DNA of 64,000 nt, taken from positions 36,197 through 100,196 of the forward strand of contig JARLHR010000019.1 of NCBI GenBank assembly GCA_031292145.1. Reading direction: 5' to 3'. Below are positions 46,096 to 55,521 of the stretch, piece by piece (the first letter of the stretch is position 1; every line of letters begins with the position of its first letter). Below the pieces are notes generated by a model. The model did not search any database, was not told where the DNA came from, and saw only the letters and a list, made by a program, of their open reading frames with translations. Origin of the DNA: Clostridium sp. Lineage in GTDB: Bacteria > Bacillota > Clostridia > Clostridiales > Clostridiaceae. A program made the translations under genes and the position numbers.

Positions 46096-47856
46096 CTACA
46101 TTGTCTCTTCCAAATATTTTATAAAAACTCGGACTATATCCGGATCAAATTGTTTCCCTGCACATCTTTTCAATTCATTAATAGAATCTTTTTTGCTTAA
46201 AGGCTTTCTATAAGTATCATTATTGGTCATAGCCTCATAAGAATCGGCAATACTAACTATTCTAGATACTAACGGTATAGATTCTCCCTTTAATTTTAAT
46301 GGATATCCATTACCATCCCATCTTTCATGATGAGCCAATACTCCTTGGGCAACGCTATCTAATTGATTAGATGCTTTTATAATTCTATATCCTTTTTCTG
46401 TATGCGTTTTAACTATTTCAAATTCATCATTTGTTAAAATGCCTGTTTTAAGCAATAGTTCTTCGTCTATGCCTATTTTTCCTATATCATGTAGCTTGGC
46501 AACTATTTTTAATTCATCCATTAGAGATATGGGCAGAGATAACCTTTGTCCCATAATGACAGCATACTGTAAAACTCTTTCTGTATGTTCCTCTGTTTCT
46601 AAACTTTTAGTTTGAAGACCCATTTGCAATGAATTTATTATTGTGCCATTAAGGCTGCTTTTGTTCAATAACTTTTGCCTATATACTTTATCATCTGCTT
46701 CTTTTAAAGCATTATATATACTTTTATTTAGATTATCTGTTAAGGATGTCCCTAAAGATATACTTACATTAATTAGGTCATGTTTGTAATTTTTACACTT
46801 TTTAAATATCCTTTTAATAATATCTTCGCACTGATAATCGGTAGCATTTGGAACTAAAATTACAAACTCATCTCCACCAGTTCTAAAAATGAACTGTTCA
46901 TCATTACAGACAGATCTAAGAATATTAGCTATTTGTTTTAATAACTCATCTCCCTGACTATGTCCTAATGTATCATTTACTAGTTTCAATCCATTTGCAT
47001 CTCCCATTATTACTCCAATGGGAAGATATTTTTCACAAAATAATTCTTTTACCTTCTCTTCAAAATAAGTCCTATTATACAAACCTGTTAATATATCGGT
47101 AAAACTTAATCGCCTTAATTTTTCTTCTATTTCTTTTTTTTCAGTAACATCTAAAATAAGCCCAACAACACCAACTGCTTCATTTTTATCTATTACAGGT
47201 ACTTTTATTGCTTCAGTATAAATTTCTTCTCCTTCATGCGAATTAAGTATTGTTTCATAAGTTATACTCTTCTTTTTCTGTAAAACTTCTTTATCTTCTT
47301 CTGTATATTTTTTTGCTAATTCTTCTGTTGGATGTATTTCAAAGTTTGTTTTACCGCTTAATTCTTCACTGTCTGTTTTATTGTAAAATTTATTAAATTC
47401 CTTATTAGCATATACATATTTTCCATGTTTATCTTTATAAAAAACCATTCCTGGTAAAACATCCATTACAACTTTTAATATATTTTCTTGTTGCTCTATA
47501 ATATTTTCTTTTTGCTTTATATCTGTTAAATTTGAATATATTCCAGCTATAGCTTGCAGTTTCCCCTCTTCATCAATAAGTGGGAATAATTTGCGTTTCA
47601 TCTTTATTTCATTAAAATAACATTCTTCTGATAAAGGTTCCAATGTGTCTATTACTAAATTACATTGATTTTTATTATCTTCTGTGATCTCTTTATCAAA
47701 TATCTCTTCATGCTTTAATCCAATAAACTCCTTATTTTCACCTTTGCATATATTCATATATTCTTTATTTACATATATAAATCTTAAATCTAAATCCTTT
47801 ATCCATACTGGGGATGAAAGATTATCAACTAGTAACTTAAATAACTTGTATTCCAT
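46096..47856 (-). CDS. PAS-PAS-GGDEF-HD-GYP cyclic-di-GMP protein
   Basis: Cytoplasmic signalling protein of 586 residues: two PAS domains (about 1-115 and 125-240, the second FYKDKHGKYVYANKEF), a GGDEF domain (about 250-400) with intact RTGGDEFVIL and LGHSQGDEL, and an HD-GYP domain (about 405-586) with KLHDIGKIGIDEE and HHERWDGNGYP. Both catalytic motifs are complete, so it may make and break c-di-GMP, with PAS input deciding. AGGAGG lies before the ATG. It may share a transcript with the small membrane peptide and M20 peptidase upstream. Confidence 0.93.
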   Translation of the reverse strand: MEYKLFKLLVDNLSSPVWIKDLDLRFIYVNKEYMNICKGENKEFIGLKHEEIFDKEITEDNKNQCNLVIDTLEPLSEECYFNEIKMKRKLFPLIDEEGKLQAIAGIYSNLTDIKQKENIIEQQENILKVVMDVLPGMVFYKDKHGKYVYANKEFNKFYNKTDSEELSGKTNFEIHPTEELAKKYTEEDKEVLQKKKSITYETILNSHEGEEIYTEAIKVPVIDKNEAVGVVGLILDVTEKKEIEEKLRRLSFTDILTGLYNRTYFEEKVKELFCEKYLPIGVIMGDANGLKLVNDTLGHSQGDELLKQIANILRSVCNDEQFIFRTGGDEFVILVPNATDYQCEDIIKRIFKKCKNYKHDLINVSISLGTSLTDNLNKSIYNALKEADDKVYRQKLLNKSSLNGTIINSLQMGLQTKSLETEEHTERVLQYAVIMGQRLSLPISLMDELKIVAKLHDIGKIGIDEELLLKTGILTNDEFEIVKTHTEKGYRIIKASNQLDSVAQGVLAHHERWDGNGYPLKLKGESIPLVSRIVSIADSYEAMTNNDTYRKPLSKKDSINELKRCAGKQFDPDIVRVFIKYLEETM

Positions 47857-47898
47857 ATAATAGCAGCCCTCCTCTCTTGTAAAATTAATAATAACAAC

Positions 47899-48039
47899 CT
47901 ATCTATTTACATTTTTTAAGTTCGCTCCAATGTGTGTAACTGCTTGCTTTCCTTTTAATCCAATATAATACGAAAAGGCTATATACAATCCTAATATAAT
48001 CAATCCAATTATAACCATATTCTTATTTATGTACTCCAT
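47899..48039 (-). CDS. Small single-helix membrane peptide (46 residues)
   Basis: The frame MEYINKNMVIIGLIILGLYI continues to VTHIGANLKNVNR and stops at 47899. It has one clear membrane helix and a basic, soluble tail. Its ATG lies inside the 3' end of the M20 peptidase gene, overlapping by 17 nt, which suggests translational coupling (a second in-frame ATG at 48018 is possible). The stop is 43 nt before the next gene. Unknown; it could be a small partner of the peptidase or the c-di-GMP protein. Confidence 0.55.
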   Translation of the reverse strand: MEYINKNMVIIGLIILGLYIAFSYYIGLKGKQAVTHIGANLKNVNR

Positions 48040-49213
48040 GCTTATAATCTTTGTCCAATATTTCTTTTAATGCGCCTTCTGCTAACTTAGCAAAGTATTT
48101 TGAACAATTTAGAATTGCATTTTCATCTACTTGATATTCCGGATGATGATGCGCATAAGATTTTCCTGTACCCACAATAATGAATGCACCTGGTATTTTC
48201 TTTTGATAATATGCGAAATCTTCTCCCTCCAAACCCATCGAAATATGTTTCACATCATAGCCTATTCTCTTTCCAAGCTTAGTGCAATATTCAACCCATT
48301 CATCTGCATTATTTGTTGCTGGTGAACTTGGATGCCAAATAAGTTCTCCAGTGCCACCAAACGCTTGTGCTACTCCAGTGATTACAGCCTTCATTCTTTT
48401 ATATATAAATTCACGTATATTTTCATCTAATGTTCTAACAGTGCCTTCAAGATATGCATGATCAGGAATTACATTCCATGTATTCCCTGATTCTATATGC
48501 GTCACACTTAAAAGTGCACTTTCTGTTGGACCTACATTACGACTAATAATTGTTTGAAGGGATGTTATAATATTACTTGCAATTATAATAGGGTCTATAC
48601 TCTTTTGTGGTTTGGCCGCATGACTTCCAATTCCTGTAATTTTAATTTCAAATCTATCAACTGAAGCCGTCATAGCACCTTTTTTGATTCCCATAACTCC
48701 AACATCTTCATCTGAAATATTATGTACTCCAAAGATTGCATCAACATCTTCTATAGCACCTGTCTGAATAATTTTTTTAGCCCCATCCGCACTCTCTTCA
48801 CTTGGTTGGAATATAAATTTTACTGTACCTATTAATGAAGCTTGATGCCTTTTTACTAAATAAGCTGCTCCTAAAATTGCAGCCATATGAAAATCATGAC
48901 CACATGCATGCATTTTACCATTAACTTTAGATTTATATGGCAAGCTTGTCTCTTCTTGTATTGGCAACGCATCTATATCACACCTAATAGCAACAACAGG
49001 TCCATTAGGATTTCCCTTTATTTGTGCTACCAAACCTGTTTCTAATGGTAAATCCAGAATCTCTATATCTACCTTTTTTAGTAACTTTTTTATTAACTTT
49101 GTAGTTTCAAATTCTTGATTTGGTAACTCAGGATTTTCATGTAACTTATGAAATACATTTATAAGTTCATCATTTAAATTTTCTATTATGGATGATAGTA
49201 TTTTATTGGCCAT
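48023..49213 (-). CDS. M20-family amidohydrolase/peptidase
   Basis: Zinc-dependent amidohydrolase of 396 residues (amidohydrolase/IAA-amino-acid hydrolase group). Visible: HKLHENPELPNQEFET, the metal motif CDIDALPIQEET, HACGHDFHMAA, the dimer-domain GIGSHAAKPQKSIDP, and EGEDFAYY near the C-terminus. The group removes acyl groups from amino acids or peptides; N-acetyl-diaminopimelate deacetylase is a relative but nothing here proves that role. GGGGG lies before the ATG. Confidence 0.9.
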   Translation of the reverse strand: MANKILSSIIENLNDELINVFHKLHENPELPNQEFETTKLIKKLLKKVDIEILDLPLETGLVAQIKGNPNGPVVAIRCDIDALPIQEETSLPYKSKVNGKMHACGHDFHMAAILGAAYLVKRHQASLIGTVKFIFQPSEESADGAKKIIQTGAIEDVDAIFGVHNISDEDVGVMGIKKGAMTASVDRFEIKITGIGSHAAKPQKSIDPIIIASNIITSLQTIISRNVGPTESALLSVTHIESGNTWNVIPDHAYLEGTVRTLDENIREFIYKRMKAVITGVAQAFGGTGELIWHPSSPATNNADEWVEYCTKLGKRIGYDVKHISMGLEGEDFAYYQKKIPGAFIIVGTGKSYAHHHPEYQVDENAILNCSKYFAKLAEGALKEILDKDYKHGVHK

Positions 49214-49293
49214 GTTTATCCCCCTTTATGCTGATGTTTAAATTATAGCATCCTATGTTAGCATCTTTTACTTGTTATTTTATTTAATATACC

Positions 49294-50313
49294 TTACTTT
49301 AGGATTTGCATTATATTTGTTGCTACCGTAGTTCCTACAATAAATATTATATAAAATACTATATAAGCTATAGACCATGCTCCACTAAAAGAACTCCTAA
49401 CTTTTTCATAGGTTTTTAATATTGTTGCATCTTCTTTTATTACTTCTACAAAGTTTTTCCCATATTTCATTATAAATAATGTAAATGCCGTGATTCCAAC
49501 AGTAAAATATATACCTCCAAACAAAAATTGTAAAACTGGTATGTTCATCATTTCTATTGCTGCTGCCATAAAAGTTATCGTATTATTAAATATATGAGCT
49601 ATCATTGATGGAAAAATAGAGTCAGACTTTATTGCTATGAATGCCAAAAGTATCCCCACTAAAACTGGATTAATGAATTGAACTAAATTCAAATGAAACA
49701 TAGAAAATAAAACTGAAGATACAATAATTGCTGTTAAATTACCATACTTTTGCATGCTTCTAAGAATAAATCCTCTAAATATTATTTCTTCCAAAATTGG
49801 ACCTAATAAACACACATATATTAAAAACATTATTAAAAATATACGTTGTGTTGGAAAACTAAAATCCGGTTGTGGAATAGTTATACCTTTAAGTTTAAGA
49901 ATTGTTGAATATATAGTATATATTATATTAGAAATCATTCCTATTCCTATGCACGAAGCAGCTCCTAATAATATAAAACTCTTAGATACTTTACTTTTTG
50001 TAAATATATCCTGCTTAAATTTTATTTTTGTAATTAGAATTGCTATTATTATTGCTATAATATCCCCAATTATGCAAGGTAAATATCCTGCAAGAAAACC
50101 AAGTGCATCTTTTGAAAATACTAGCGACTCATTAAAGTTACTTTTTAAAATCACCTTAATAATTTTAATGATACCTGCTGTTCCATATGCTATTGCATAT
50201 GTTGATATAGCCAATATTAAAAGTATTTTTGAACATTTCCCACCAGTTTTTTTTATATCTTCTTTCAATGCTAGCTCTTTTTCTTCCATTTCTTGTTCAA
50301 AATCATTTATCAT
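49294..50313 (-). CDS. CPBP-family intramembrane glutamic protease
   Basis: Membrane protein of about 339 residues with eight helices and the Abi/CPBP catalytic motifs: LEEIIFRGFILRS (Glu-Glu pair and Arg), FSMFHLNLVQF, and IAHIFNNTI (His-Asn). Family members cleave prenylated proteins, or act in bacteriocin self-immunity; the specific role is open. ATG 50313 is preferred over 50331 because GGCGG lies 7 nt upstream. It lies 47-65 nt downstream of the nitrilase gene. Confidence 0.87.
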   Translation of the reverse strand: MINDFEQEMEEKELALKEDIKKTGGKCSKILLILAISTYAIAYGTAGIIKIIKVILKSNFNESLVFSKDALGFLAGYLPCIIGDIIAIIIAILITKIKFKQDIFTKSKVSKSFILLGAASCIGIGMISNIIYTIYSTILKLKGITIPQPDFSFPTQRIFLIMFLIYVCLLGPILEEIIFRGFILRSMQKYGNLTAIIVSSVLFSMFHLNLVQFINPVLVGILLAFIAIKSDSIFPSMIAHIFNNTITFMAAAIEMMNIPVLQFLFGGIYFTVGITAFTLFIMKYGKNFVEVIKEDATILKTYEKVRSSFSGAWSIAYIVFYIIFIVGTTVATNIMQILK

Positions 50314-50377
50314 CACTTTACCGCCATTCATTTCTTGATTACATAGATAATTAATTTATACATTTAGCTTCCTTAAA

Positions 50378-51181
50378 TTAAGGCCAATTTAATTTATTAT
50401 TTAAGCTTTGGTATAAATCTTCTTTTCTATCCATCTTTATATCAAATTTATCTTTTACTTCTGTGATTTTTTCCATCCTTAAATCTTTTATAATTAAATT
50501 CTCGTTATTATTTATCTCATTTAATATTTCTCCATTTGGGCTAACAAATGCTGATGAACCATTATATTCTAATCCATCACCTACTCCAATTCTGTTTATA
50601 CCTATGACATAACATTGATTTTCTATAGCTCTCGCCTTTAATAATGTTATCCAGTGTTCTTCTCTGGCTTTAGGCCAGTTTGCAGCCACAGTTATTATTT
50701 GAGCTTCCTTAGATGCTATTTGAAATATTTCTGGAAATCTTAAATCATAACAAATAAAAGGAGCTATATTAAATTCATTTATTTTACAATTACTTATTTC
50801 GTCCCCTGGATAATATTTTTCACTTTCTCCCCCATAAGAAAATGGATGAATTTTAGTATACTTAACCACAACATCCCCTTCTTTTGAAACAACAGCATAT
50901 ATGTTTCTACCTTTTTCATTAACTCTTACTGCAAATCCAAGACCTATATTTATATTATTCTCTATGGCTAAATTCTTAATCCAATTAATTATTTCTTCTT
51001 CTGATAATAAAAGGTTGCAAATGTTCATTGTAAAACCTGTTAGAGTCATCTCAGGAAACAATATTAATTCCACATTGTTTTCTATAGCGATTTTAACAAA
51101 TTCTTCAACCTTAATAATATTTTCATTGCTATTTTCCCAGACTATATCCATTTGAGCAATTCCTGTAATCACCTTACTCAC
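50378..51181 (-). CDS. Carbon-nitrogen hydrolase (nitrilase superfamily, Nit2-like)
   Basis: 267-residue amidase with the Glu-Lys-Cys triad: Glu in LILFPEMTLTGF, Lys in VKYTKIHPF, Cys in APFICYDLRFPEIF. The layout matches omega-amidase/Nit-type enzymes, which deaminate alpha-ketoglutaramate and related amides. GGGG precedes the ATG. Downstream of DUF1904, upstream of the CPBP protease, all on the minus strand. Confidence 0.9.
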   Translation of the reverse strand: MSKVITGIAQMDIVWENSNENIIKVEEFVKIAIENNVELILFPEMTLTGFTMNICNLLLSEEEIINWIKNLAIENNINIGLGFAVRVNEKGRNIYAVVSKEGDVVVKYTKIHPFSYGGESEKYYPGDEISNCKINEFNIAPFICYDLRFPEIFQIASKEAQIITVAANWPKAREEHWITLLKARAIENQCYVIGINRIGVGDGLEYNGSSAFVSPNGEILNEINNNENLIIKDLRMEKITEVKDKFDIKMDRKEDLYQSLNNKLNWP

Positions 51182-51272
51182 CCCTTTGACCAGTTTGCAG
51201 TTATGGTTGTAAAACCTACAGTTTTTTATATTTCAAAAATCTCTTCTAGAGATTTTCACCCCTAACACTTAC

Positions 51273-51310
51273 CTCTTACTTCTTATCTCTTACTTCTTAT
51301 CTCTTACCTC
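51273..51310. repeat. Short tandem repeat of 14 bp
   Basis: CTCTTACTTCTTAT is present twice in perfect tandem (51273-51286 and 51287-51300), with a third partial copy to 51310, between the DUF1904 and nitrilase genes and directly next to the DUF1904 stop. Confidence 0.75.
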
Positions 51311-51311
51311 C

Positions 51312-51656
51312 TTAAAAGTTTCTTCCGTTCCAGCCCCAATCCTGAACTTCTTCATATTTTACATATATTTTATTTTGAGGTATTTCTAATTCTTCTTCAT
51401 ATATATTGCAAATTGCAGCTGTTAATTTTTCATAAGCATCTTTACTAGCTTTCCCAAATATCTTAACCTCCACAAATGCACCCTTTTCTAATTTTTCTCC
51501 TGCAAAATATAATGAATGCTCATCTTCAAAACCAATCATTAAAAAGGTTTCACTTTTTCCTGGAATTAATTCTATTGCCTTTCCTAATTTATTTTTAATA
51601 ATTTCTTCTTTTTCCTTTGAAATTTTAACACTAACTTTTGATCCTATAAATGGCAT
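51312..51656 (-). CDS. DUF1904-family protein
   Basis: 114 residues, cytoplasmic, of the DUF1904 type with a tautomerase-like fold: begins MPFIGSKVSVKISKEKEEII, with LMIGFEDEHSLYFAGEKLEKGAFVEVKIFG in the centre and VQDWGWNGRNF at the end. The N-terminal proline after Met fits tautomerase relatives, but activity is not shown. GGGG lies before the ATG. Confidence 0.8.
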   Translation of the reverse strand: MPFIGSKVSVKISKEKEEIIKNKLGKAIELIPGKSETFLMIGFEDEHSLYFAGEKLEKGAFVEVKIFGKASKDAYEKLTAAICNIYEEELEIPQNKIYVKYEEVQDWGWNGRNF

Positions 51657-51729
51657 TGTTATAATCCCCTTTCACTTTTAACTGTGTATATCCTTCTATT
51701 TATATTATCATATAATCTTATCTATTAAA

Positions 51730-53727
51730 TTAAATTTTAAATTTTTGTATCATTTCATTTAAATCTTGAGAAAGCTGAGATTGGCTTTGAGCTGTTAATG
51801 CAATTTCCTCTGTAGCTTTAGAAGTTTCAGCAATATTATTCACTATACTTTCTGTTTCTTGTGATGATTTTTGCGCTGTATTTGCCATGCTTTCAGCCGC
51901 CTTACTCACCTGATCCATTGTCGCTAAAATTTCCTTTGCCATTTCAGCTATCTCATCTGACATCTCGCTTACAAATTCCGCATCCTTATAATTTTCTTTA
52001 CCTACTAGAATCATTTCTTTAAACTTCGGGTTTATTCTTTCTTGAATAAACAATAACACTTCATTACTATTACCTGAAAGATTATTAAACGCAGTTTGAA
52101 CCTGTGAGATTGTATTTTTAATAGACTCTACCGCTTCAGAAGATTGCTCAGCAAGCTGCCTTACCTCTTCAGCAACAACTGAAAATCCTTTTCCCTGCTC
52201 TCCAGCCCTTGCTGCTTCTATAGCAGCATTAAGTGCAAGTAAATTTGTCTGCTCTGATATATCTGAAATCGTATTTGCCATAATTTTTATATTCTCAACT
52301 ATTTCTCCATCCTTTATAGCTTTCAATATTTTTTGTTCTTTTTCAACAAATAACTTGTCTATTTCTTTAAGAGATGCTAGCGATTTATTTTGCATATCCT
52401 CAATTCTAGCTTTCGTTATATTTGCATTTTTACTCCCTTCCATTGCTTTGTCATTTAATAAATTCATATTTGTATCTACTTCTTCTATTGAAGCACATAT
52501 TTCTTCAGAAGCTGCGCTTGTTTCTTGAATGCCCAAATTTATATTTGCAATCTCATTATAAATACTTTGCCCCATTGATGTAAATTCTTCCACTGTAGCA
52601 AATAATTCTTCACTAGATGCACTCATATCCTGTGAATTATCCATTATCTTCTTCATTAAGGCAGTTAAATCCCTCCTCATAACTTCAATTCCTCTAGACA
52701 TATCACCGATTTCATCCATGCGCTTCAAACTCTTTTCTGATACTTCTTTAGTGAAATTCCCCTCTGATAAAAGTTTAAAATGCCCTACAGCTCTCGCTAA
52801 TGGTTTGGAAATTTTATTATCTATGTATATATAAACTACTATGCCAACTAAAAATAATATGATAAGAGAGGATATAATGGTATTAATAATAAAGTTCTTT
52901 AAAAATTTCTCACTTTCTACTTTATTTTTTCCTGTGAATGCTACACCAACCACTTTATTATTGTCTCCAACAATTGGTGAATAAGTTGTGTCATATTTAC
53001 TTCCAAGGATATCAGCTTCACCAGAATAAACATTGTTATCAAGAACTGCCTTCGAAATTTTTTCATCAAGCTTAGTTCCAACAACTCTACTGCCATCCTT
53101 TACTATAGTAGTTGTAATTCTTTCATCACCTAAAAAAATAGTAGCATCGCAATCAAATTTATCCTTAATATAATCTACTAAATCATTTGAATCTAGCCTA
53201 TATCCCGTAGATATAACTCCAACAATGTCCCCTTTTTCATTTTTTACTGGTATTCCTGATCTAGCAGCAAGTTTAACTTGCGTTCCCCCTTCAACTTGAG
53301 AGTTCGCCTTTCCCTCAAGCGCATTTTTAACATTTGCTTGATTTAAAACATTATCACCTTTTTTATCTGGTTCATGAGTTCTTGCTAGTACATCACCTTT
53401 TTCATCAGTTACCGTAACAAATTCCACGTTTGAATCCTTCAATATATCTTTTAAATCATTTAAAATCTTATCACTATTTTTCTCTTCAATTGACTTTATA
53501 ACTATTGGATTTAAAGATAATTGAGTTCCAACATTCATAGATTCAGTTTTAAGTTCAGTAATTTTATCTTCAAGTATTTCATTAGCTCTCGATACATCAC
53601 TTTTATTGGTATTACTTGCATAATCACTAAATCCTACCGCATTAATAACTATAATAGAACTTGCCAATAAAATTGTTATTCCAAAAATAAATAAAAGTAA
53701 TTTAAACTTTAACGAATTAAGTTTCAT
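51730..53727 (-). CDS. Methyl-accepting chemotaxis protein (Cache sensor)
   Basis: Chemoreceptor of 665 residues from ATG 53727, which follows GGGGAT; the ATG at 53739 is too near that site. Membrane helix near 8-32, an extracellular Cache-type domain (about 40-275, with [20 protein letters not shown] and a stalk of [18 protein letters not shown]), second helix near 285-305, HAMP with [11 protein letters not shown], and signalling domain with [19 protein letters not shown] and an interruption-free hairpin. Its ligand is unknown. Unlike the first chemoreceptor it has no leader hairpin. Confidence 0.92.
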   Translation of the reverse strand: MKLNSLKFKLLLFIFGITILLASSIIVINAVGFSDYASNTNKSDVSRANEILEDKITELKTESMNVGTQLSLNPIVIKSIEEKNSDKILNDLKDILKDSNVEFVTVTDEKGDVLARTHEPDKKGDNVLNQANVKNALEGKANSQVEGGTQVKLAARSGIPVKNEKGDIVGVISTGYRLDSNDLVDYIKDKFDCDATIFLGDERITTTIVKDGSRVVGTKLDEKISKAVLDNNVYSGEADILGSKYDTTYSPIVGDNNKVVGVAFTGKNKVESEKFLKNFIINTIISSLIILFLVGIVVYIYIDNKISKPLARAVGHFKLLSEGNFTKEVSEKSLKRMDEIGDMSRGIEVMRRDLTALMKKIMDNSQDMSASSEELFATVEEFTSMGQSIYNEIANINLGIQETSAASEEICASIEEVDTNMNLLNDKAMEGSKNANITKARIEDMQNKSLASLKEIDKLFVEKEQKILKAIKDGEIVENIKIMANTISDISEQTNLLALNAAIEAARAGEQGKGFSVVAEEVRQLAEQSSEAVESIKNTISQVQTAFNNLSGNSNEVLLFIQERINPKFKEMILVGKENYKDAEFVSEMSDEIAEMAKEILATMDQVSKAAESMANTAQKSSQETESIVNNIAETSKATEEIALTAQSQSQLSQDLNEMIQKFKI

Positions 53728-53924
53728 ATTTATCCCCATCCCTCATCATTAACTTTCCTTATACAACTTTTAACAAAACTAATTTGATACATACAGTAAA
53801 AATTATATAGTCCATTTATAGTTTTTATTCGATATTAACTAACAAAATCCTTTTTAAAATAACCTTTCCACTGCTTCCCAACCCATTAACTTAAAAAATT
53901 TATGCTTAGACTTATATCTAAGCA

Positions 53925-53982
53925 ACGAAATTAGACCATTTGTATTCCATTAAAATCTGAAATATATATGGTCTAATTTCTG
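53925..53982. repeat. Short family A-like hairpin
   Basis: ACGAAATTAGACCAT pairs with ATGGTCTAATTTCTGT around a 30-nt AT-rich loop. Ends match the family A termini (CGAAAT / ATTTC). Located between the second chemoreceptor start and the radical SAM gene end; the rest of 53728-54017 is AT-rich. Confidence 0.5.
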
Positions 53983-54017
53983 TTTATTATATATACGCCT
54001 AGTAAATTATTAACTTG

Positions 54018-54100
54018 TTATAAATATTTTTTCAGTCCATCTTCAAATTTTTGTTTTATAATTTCCCTAATATATTTTGGTTCTATAACTTCTCCCTTTA
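54018..54100 (-). pseudogene. C-terminal scrap of a WYL/regulator-like gene
   Basis: In frame on the minus strand, past the radical SAM stop, I read ILKGEVIEPKYIREIIKQ, then KFEDGLKKYL and a stop at 54018. The pattern is like the end of a WYL-domain transcription regulator, but it is too short to be sure. No start is present. Confidence 0.4.
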
Positions 54101-54985
54101 AAATAATGAAAGCTGACTACTTTCATATCCATTTTTATACGCTTTAATAATATCATTCATTCTATATAATATTCCGTATTTTTCACATTCACCTTTAAAC
54201 ATTGTCCATAACATTTTTGCTTTTGGCGAATAGCATTCATAATTATTTCCAAACTGATTTATATATTTTTGCTTAACACCTGGAAATTTTTCATCAAGCT
54301 TTTTATAGTACCAATCTCTTTGGTTTTGCCTTAAAGTTACGCCAAAAGCCGGATATATGAATTTAGCACCATTTTCATATGCATTTTTAATTATACCTTG
54401 TATATTTTCTTCATTATCCTCCAAGAATGGTAAAACTGGCATAAGCAATATGCCTGCAAAGATATCGTTATCTGAAAGTTCTTTAATTGTAGAAAACCTT
54501 TTTGAAGATACCGAAACATTAGGCTCTATCTTCCTACAAAGTACATCATCAAAGGTCGTTATAGTTATCTTTACAAGCACTGGTGAATGACTTTTTATCT
54601 TTTTTAATACATCAATATCACGCTTGATTAAATCACTTTTAGTTATAATTGAAACTCCGAATCCATGAGTATTAATAAGTTCCAAGGCACCTCTAGTGAG
54701 TTTATATTCTTTTTCAAAGAGATTATATGGATCACTCATAGCACCAGTTCCTATTACACCAGTTCTTTTCTTTGATCTGAGCTCTTTATTAATTAAGCTT
54801 AGCGCATCTTTTTTTGCCCTTACTACATCAAAATTATCTATTCTATAACATTCGCTACGACTATCACAATAAATGCACCCATGACAGCATCCCTTATAAA
54901 TATTCATATTATAATTATCTCCAAACCACGAACTACTTTCGCAATATCCTGATATAATAGTTTTCGCATTTATGAATTCCATCAT
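54098..54985 (-). CDS. SPL-family radical SAM protein
   Basis: 295 residues with the SAM iron-sulphur motif CCHGCIYC (Cx3CxxC) near residue 33, followed by DSRSECYRIDNFDVV, and the SPL-type body (KKRTGVIGTGAMSDPYN, VLVKITITTFDDVLCRKIEP, GVTLRQNQRDWYY). This group is related to spore photoproduct lyase but normally lacks its Cys catalyst; the reaction is not known. Start ATG 54985 overlaps the stop of the GyrI-like scrap upstream as ATGATG, with TTAGGAG before it. Confidence 0.88.
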   Translation of the reverse strand: MMEFINAKTIISGYCESSSWFGDNYNMNIYKGCCHGCIYCDSRSECYRIDNFDVVRAKKDALSLINKELRSKKRTGVIGTGAMSDPYNLFEKEYKLTRGALELINTHGFGVSIITKSDLIKRDIDVLKKIKSHSPVLVKITITTFDDVLCRKIEPNVSVSSKRFSTIKELSDNDIFAGILLMPVLPFLEDNEENIQGIIKNAYENGAKFIYPAFGVTLRQNQRDWYYKKLDEKFPGVKQKYINQFGNNYECYSPKAKMLWTMFKGECEKYGILYRMNDIIKAYKNGYESSQLSLF

Positions 54986-55083
54986 TTCTCTCCTAATTTA
55001 TTGCAATATAACCCCATATTATTTGTTCTGATTTTAATTCCTGCTACAATTTTTTCTTTTAAATAAACAACTTCATAATTCAT
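54982..55083 (-). pseudogene. Truncated GyrI-like/effector-binding-domain fragment
   Basis: A 33-residue frame from ATG 55083, preceded by AAGGGG, reads MNYEVVYLKEKIVAGIKIR and ends NKLGEK. This equals the first strand and helix of GyrI-like (AraC effector-binding) proteins, which are about 150 residues. Its stop overlaps the radical SAM start (ATGA). It may survive as a leader that couples translation of the downstream gene. Confidence 0.6.
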
Positions 55084-55269
55084 TATATACTTCCCCTTCA
55101 TTATATTAAAATAACTATTTTTCAGTAATTTTTTTTATATTTTAATAAATTTAATATACCAATTATAACTAGACAACAGTATGTCATATTATAACTTTTT
55201 ATATAGATATCAAAATTTTATGTTTGACTTATTGATATACATTTACTAAATTTCGAGTGTATATCTGCA

Positions 55270-55462
55270 CCAGAAATCAAATACATTTGTGTGAAACAGG
55301 CATTTGAAAATTTCGCTGCTAAAAGCACTTAGAGGGAGGTTGTTCCACTTTTGCTTGTCCAATCAAATGGTTGGAGCAAGCTAAAGTGGGTACAACCTCC
55401 CTCTTAGTGCTTTCAGCGGAATTTTCATAGTCCTGCAAAACACAAATGTATTTGATTTCGGT
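55270..55462 (-). repeat. Family A palindrome, full copy (193 bp), CAAATA subtype
   Basis: On the minus strand starts ACCGAAATCAAATACATTTG and ends ATGTATTTGATTTCTGG. The bulge pair GGTTGTACCCA / TGGAACAACC and tip GCTTGCTCCAA / TTGGACAAGC are conserved. It begins 60 nt past the motB stop, in sense orientation. The rest of 55084-55521 is AT-rich. Confidence 0.85.
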
Positions 55463-55521
55463 AGATTATTTCATAACTCTAGTTTCTGATTTGTTTAATG
55501 AAAATAATTTATTTTTATGTA

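Noticed and set aside
7664-55462. Classic insertion sequences
   Set aside because: Families A and B contain no transposase frame; they are non-coding repeats only.
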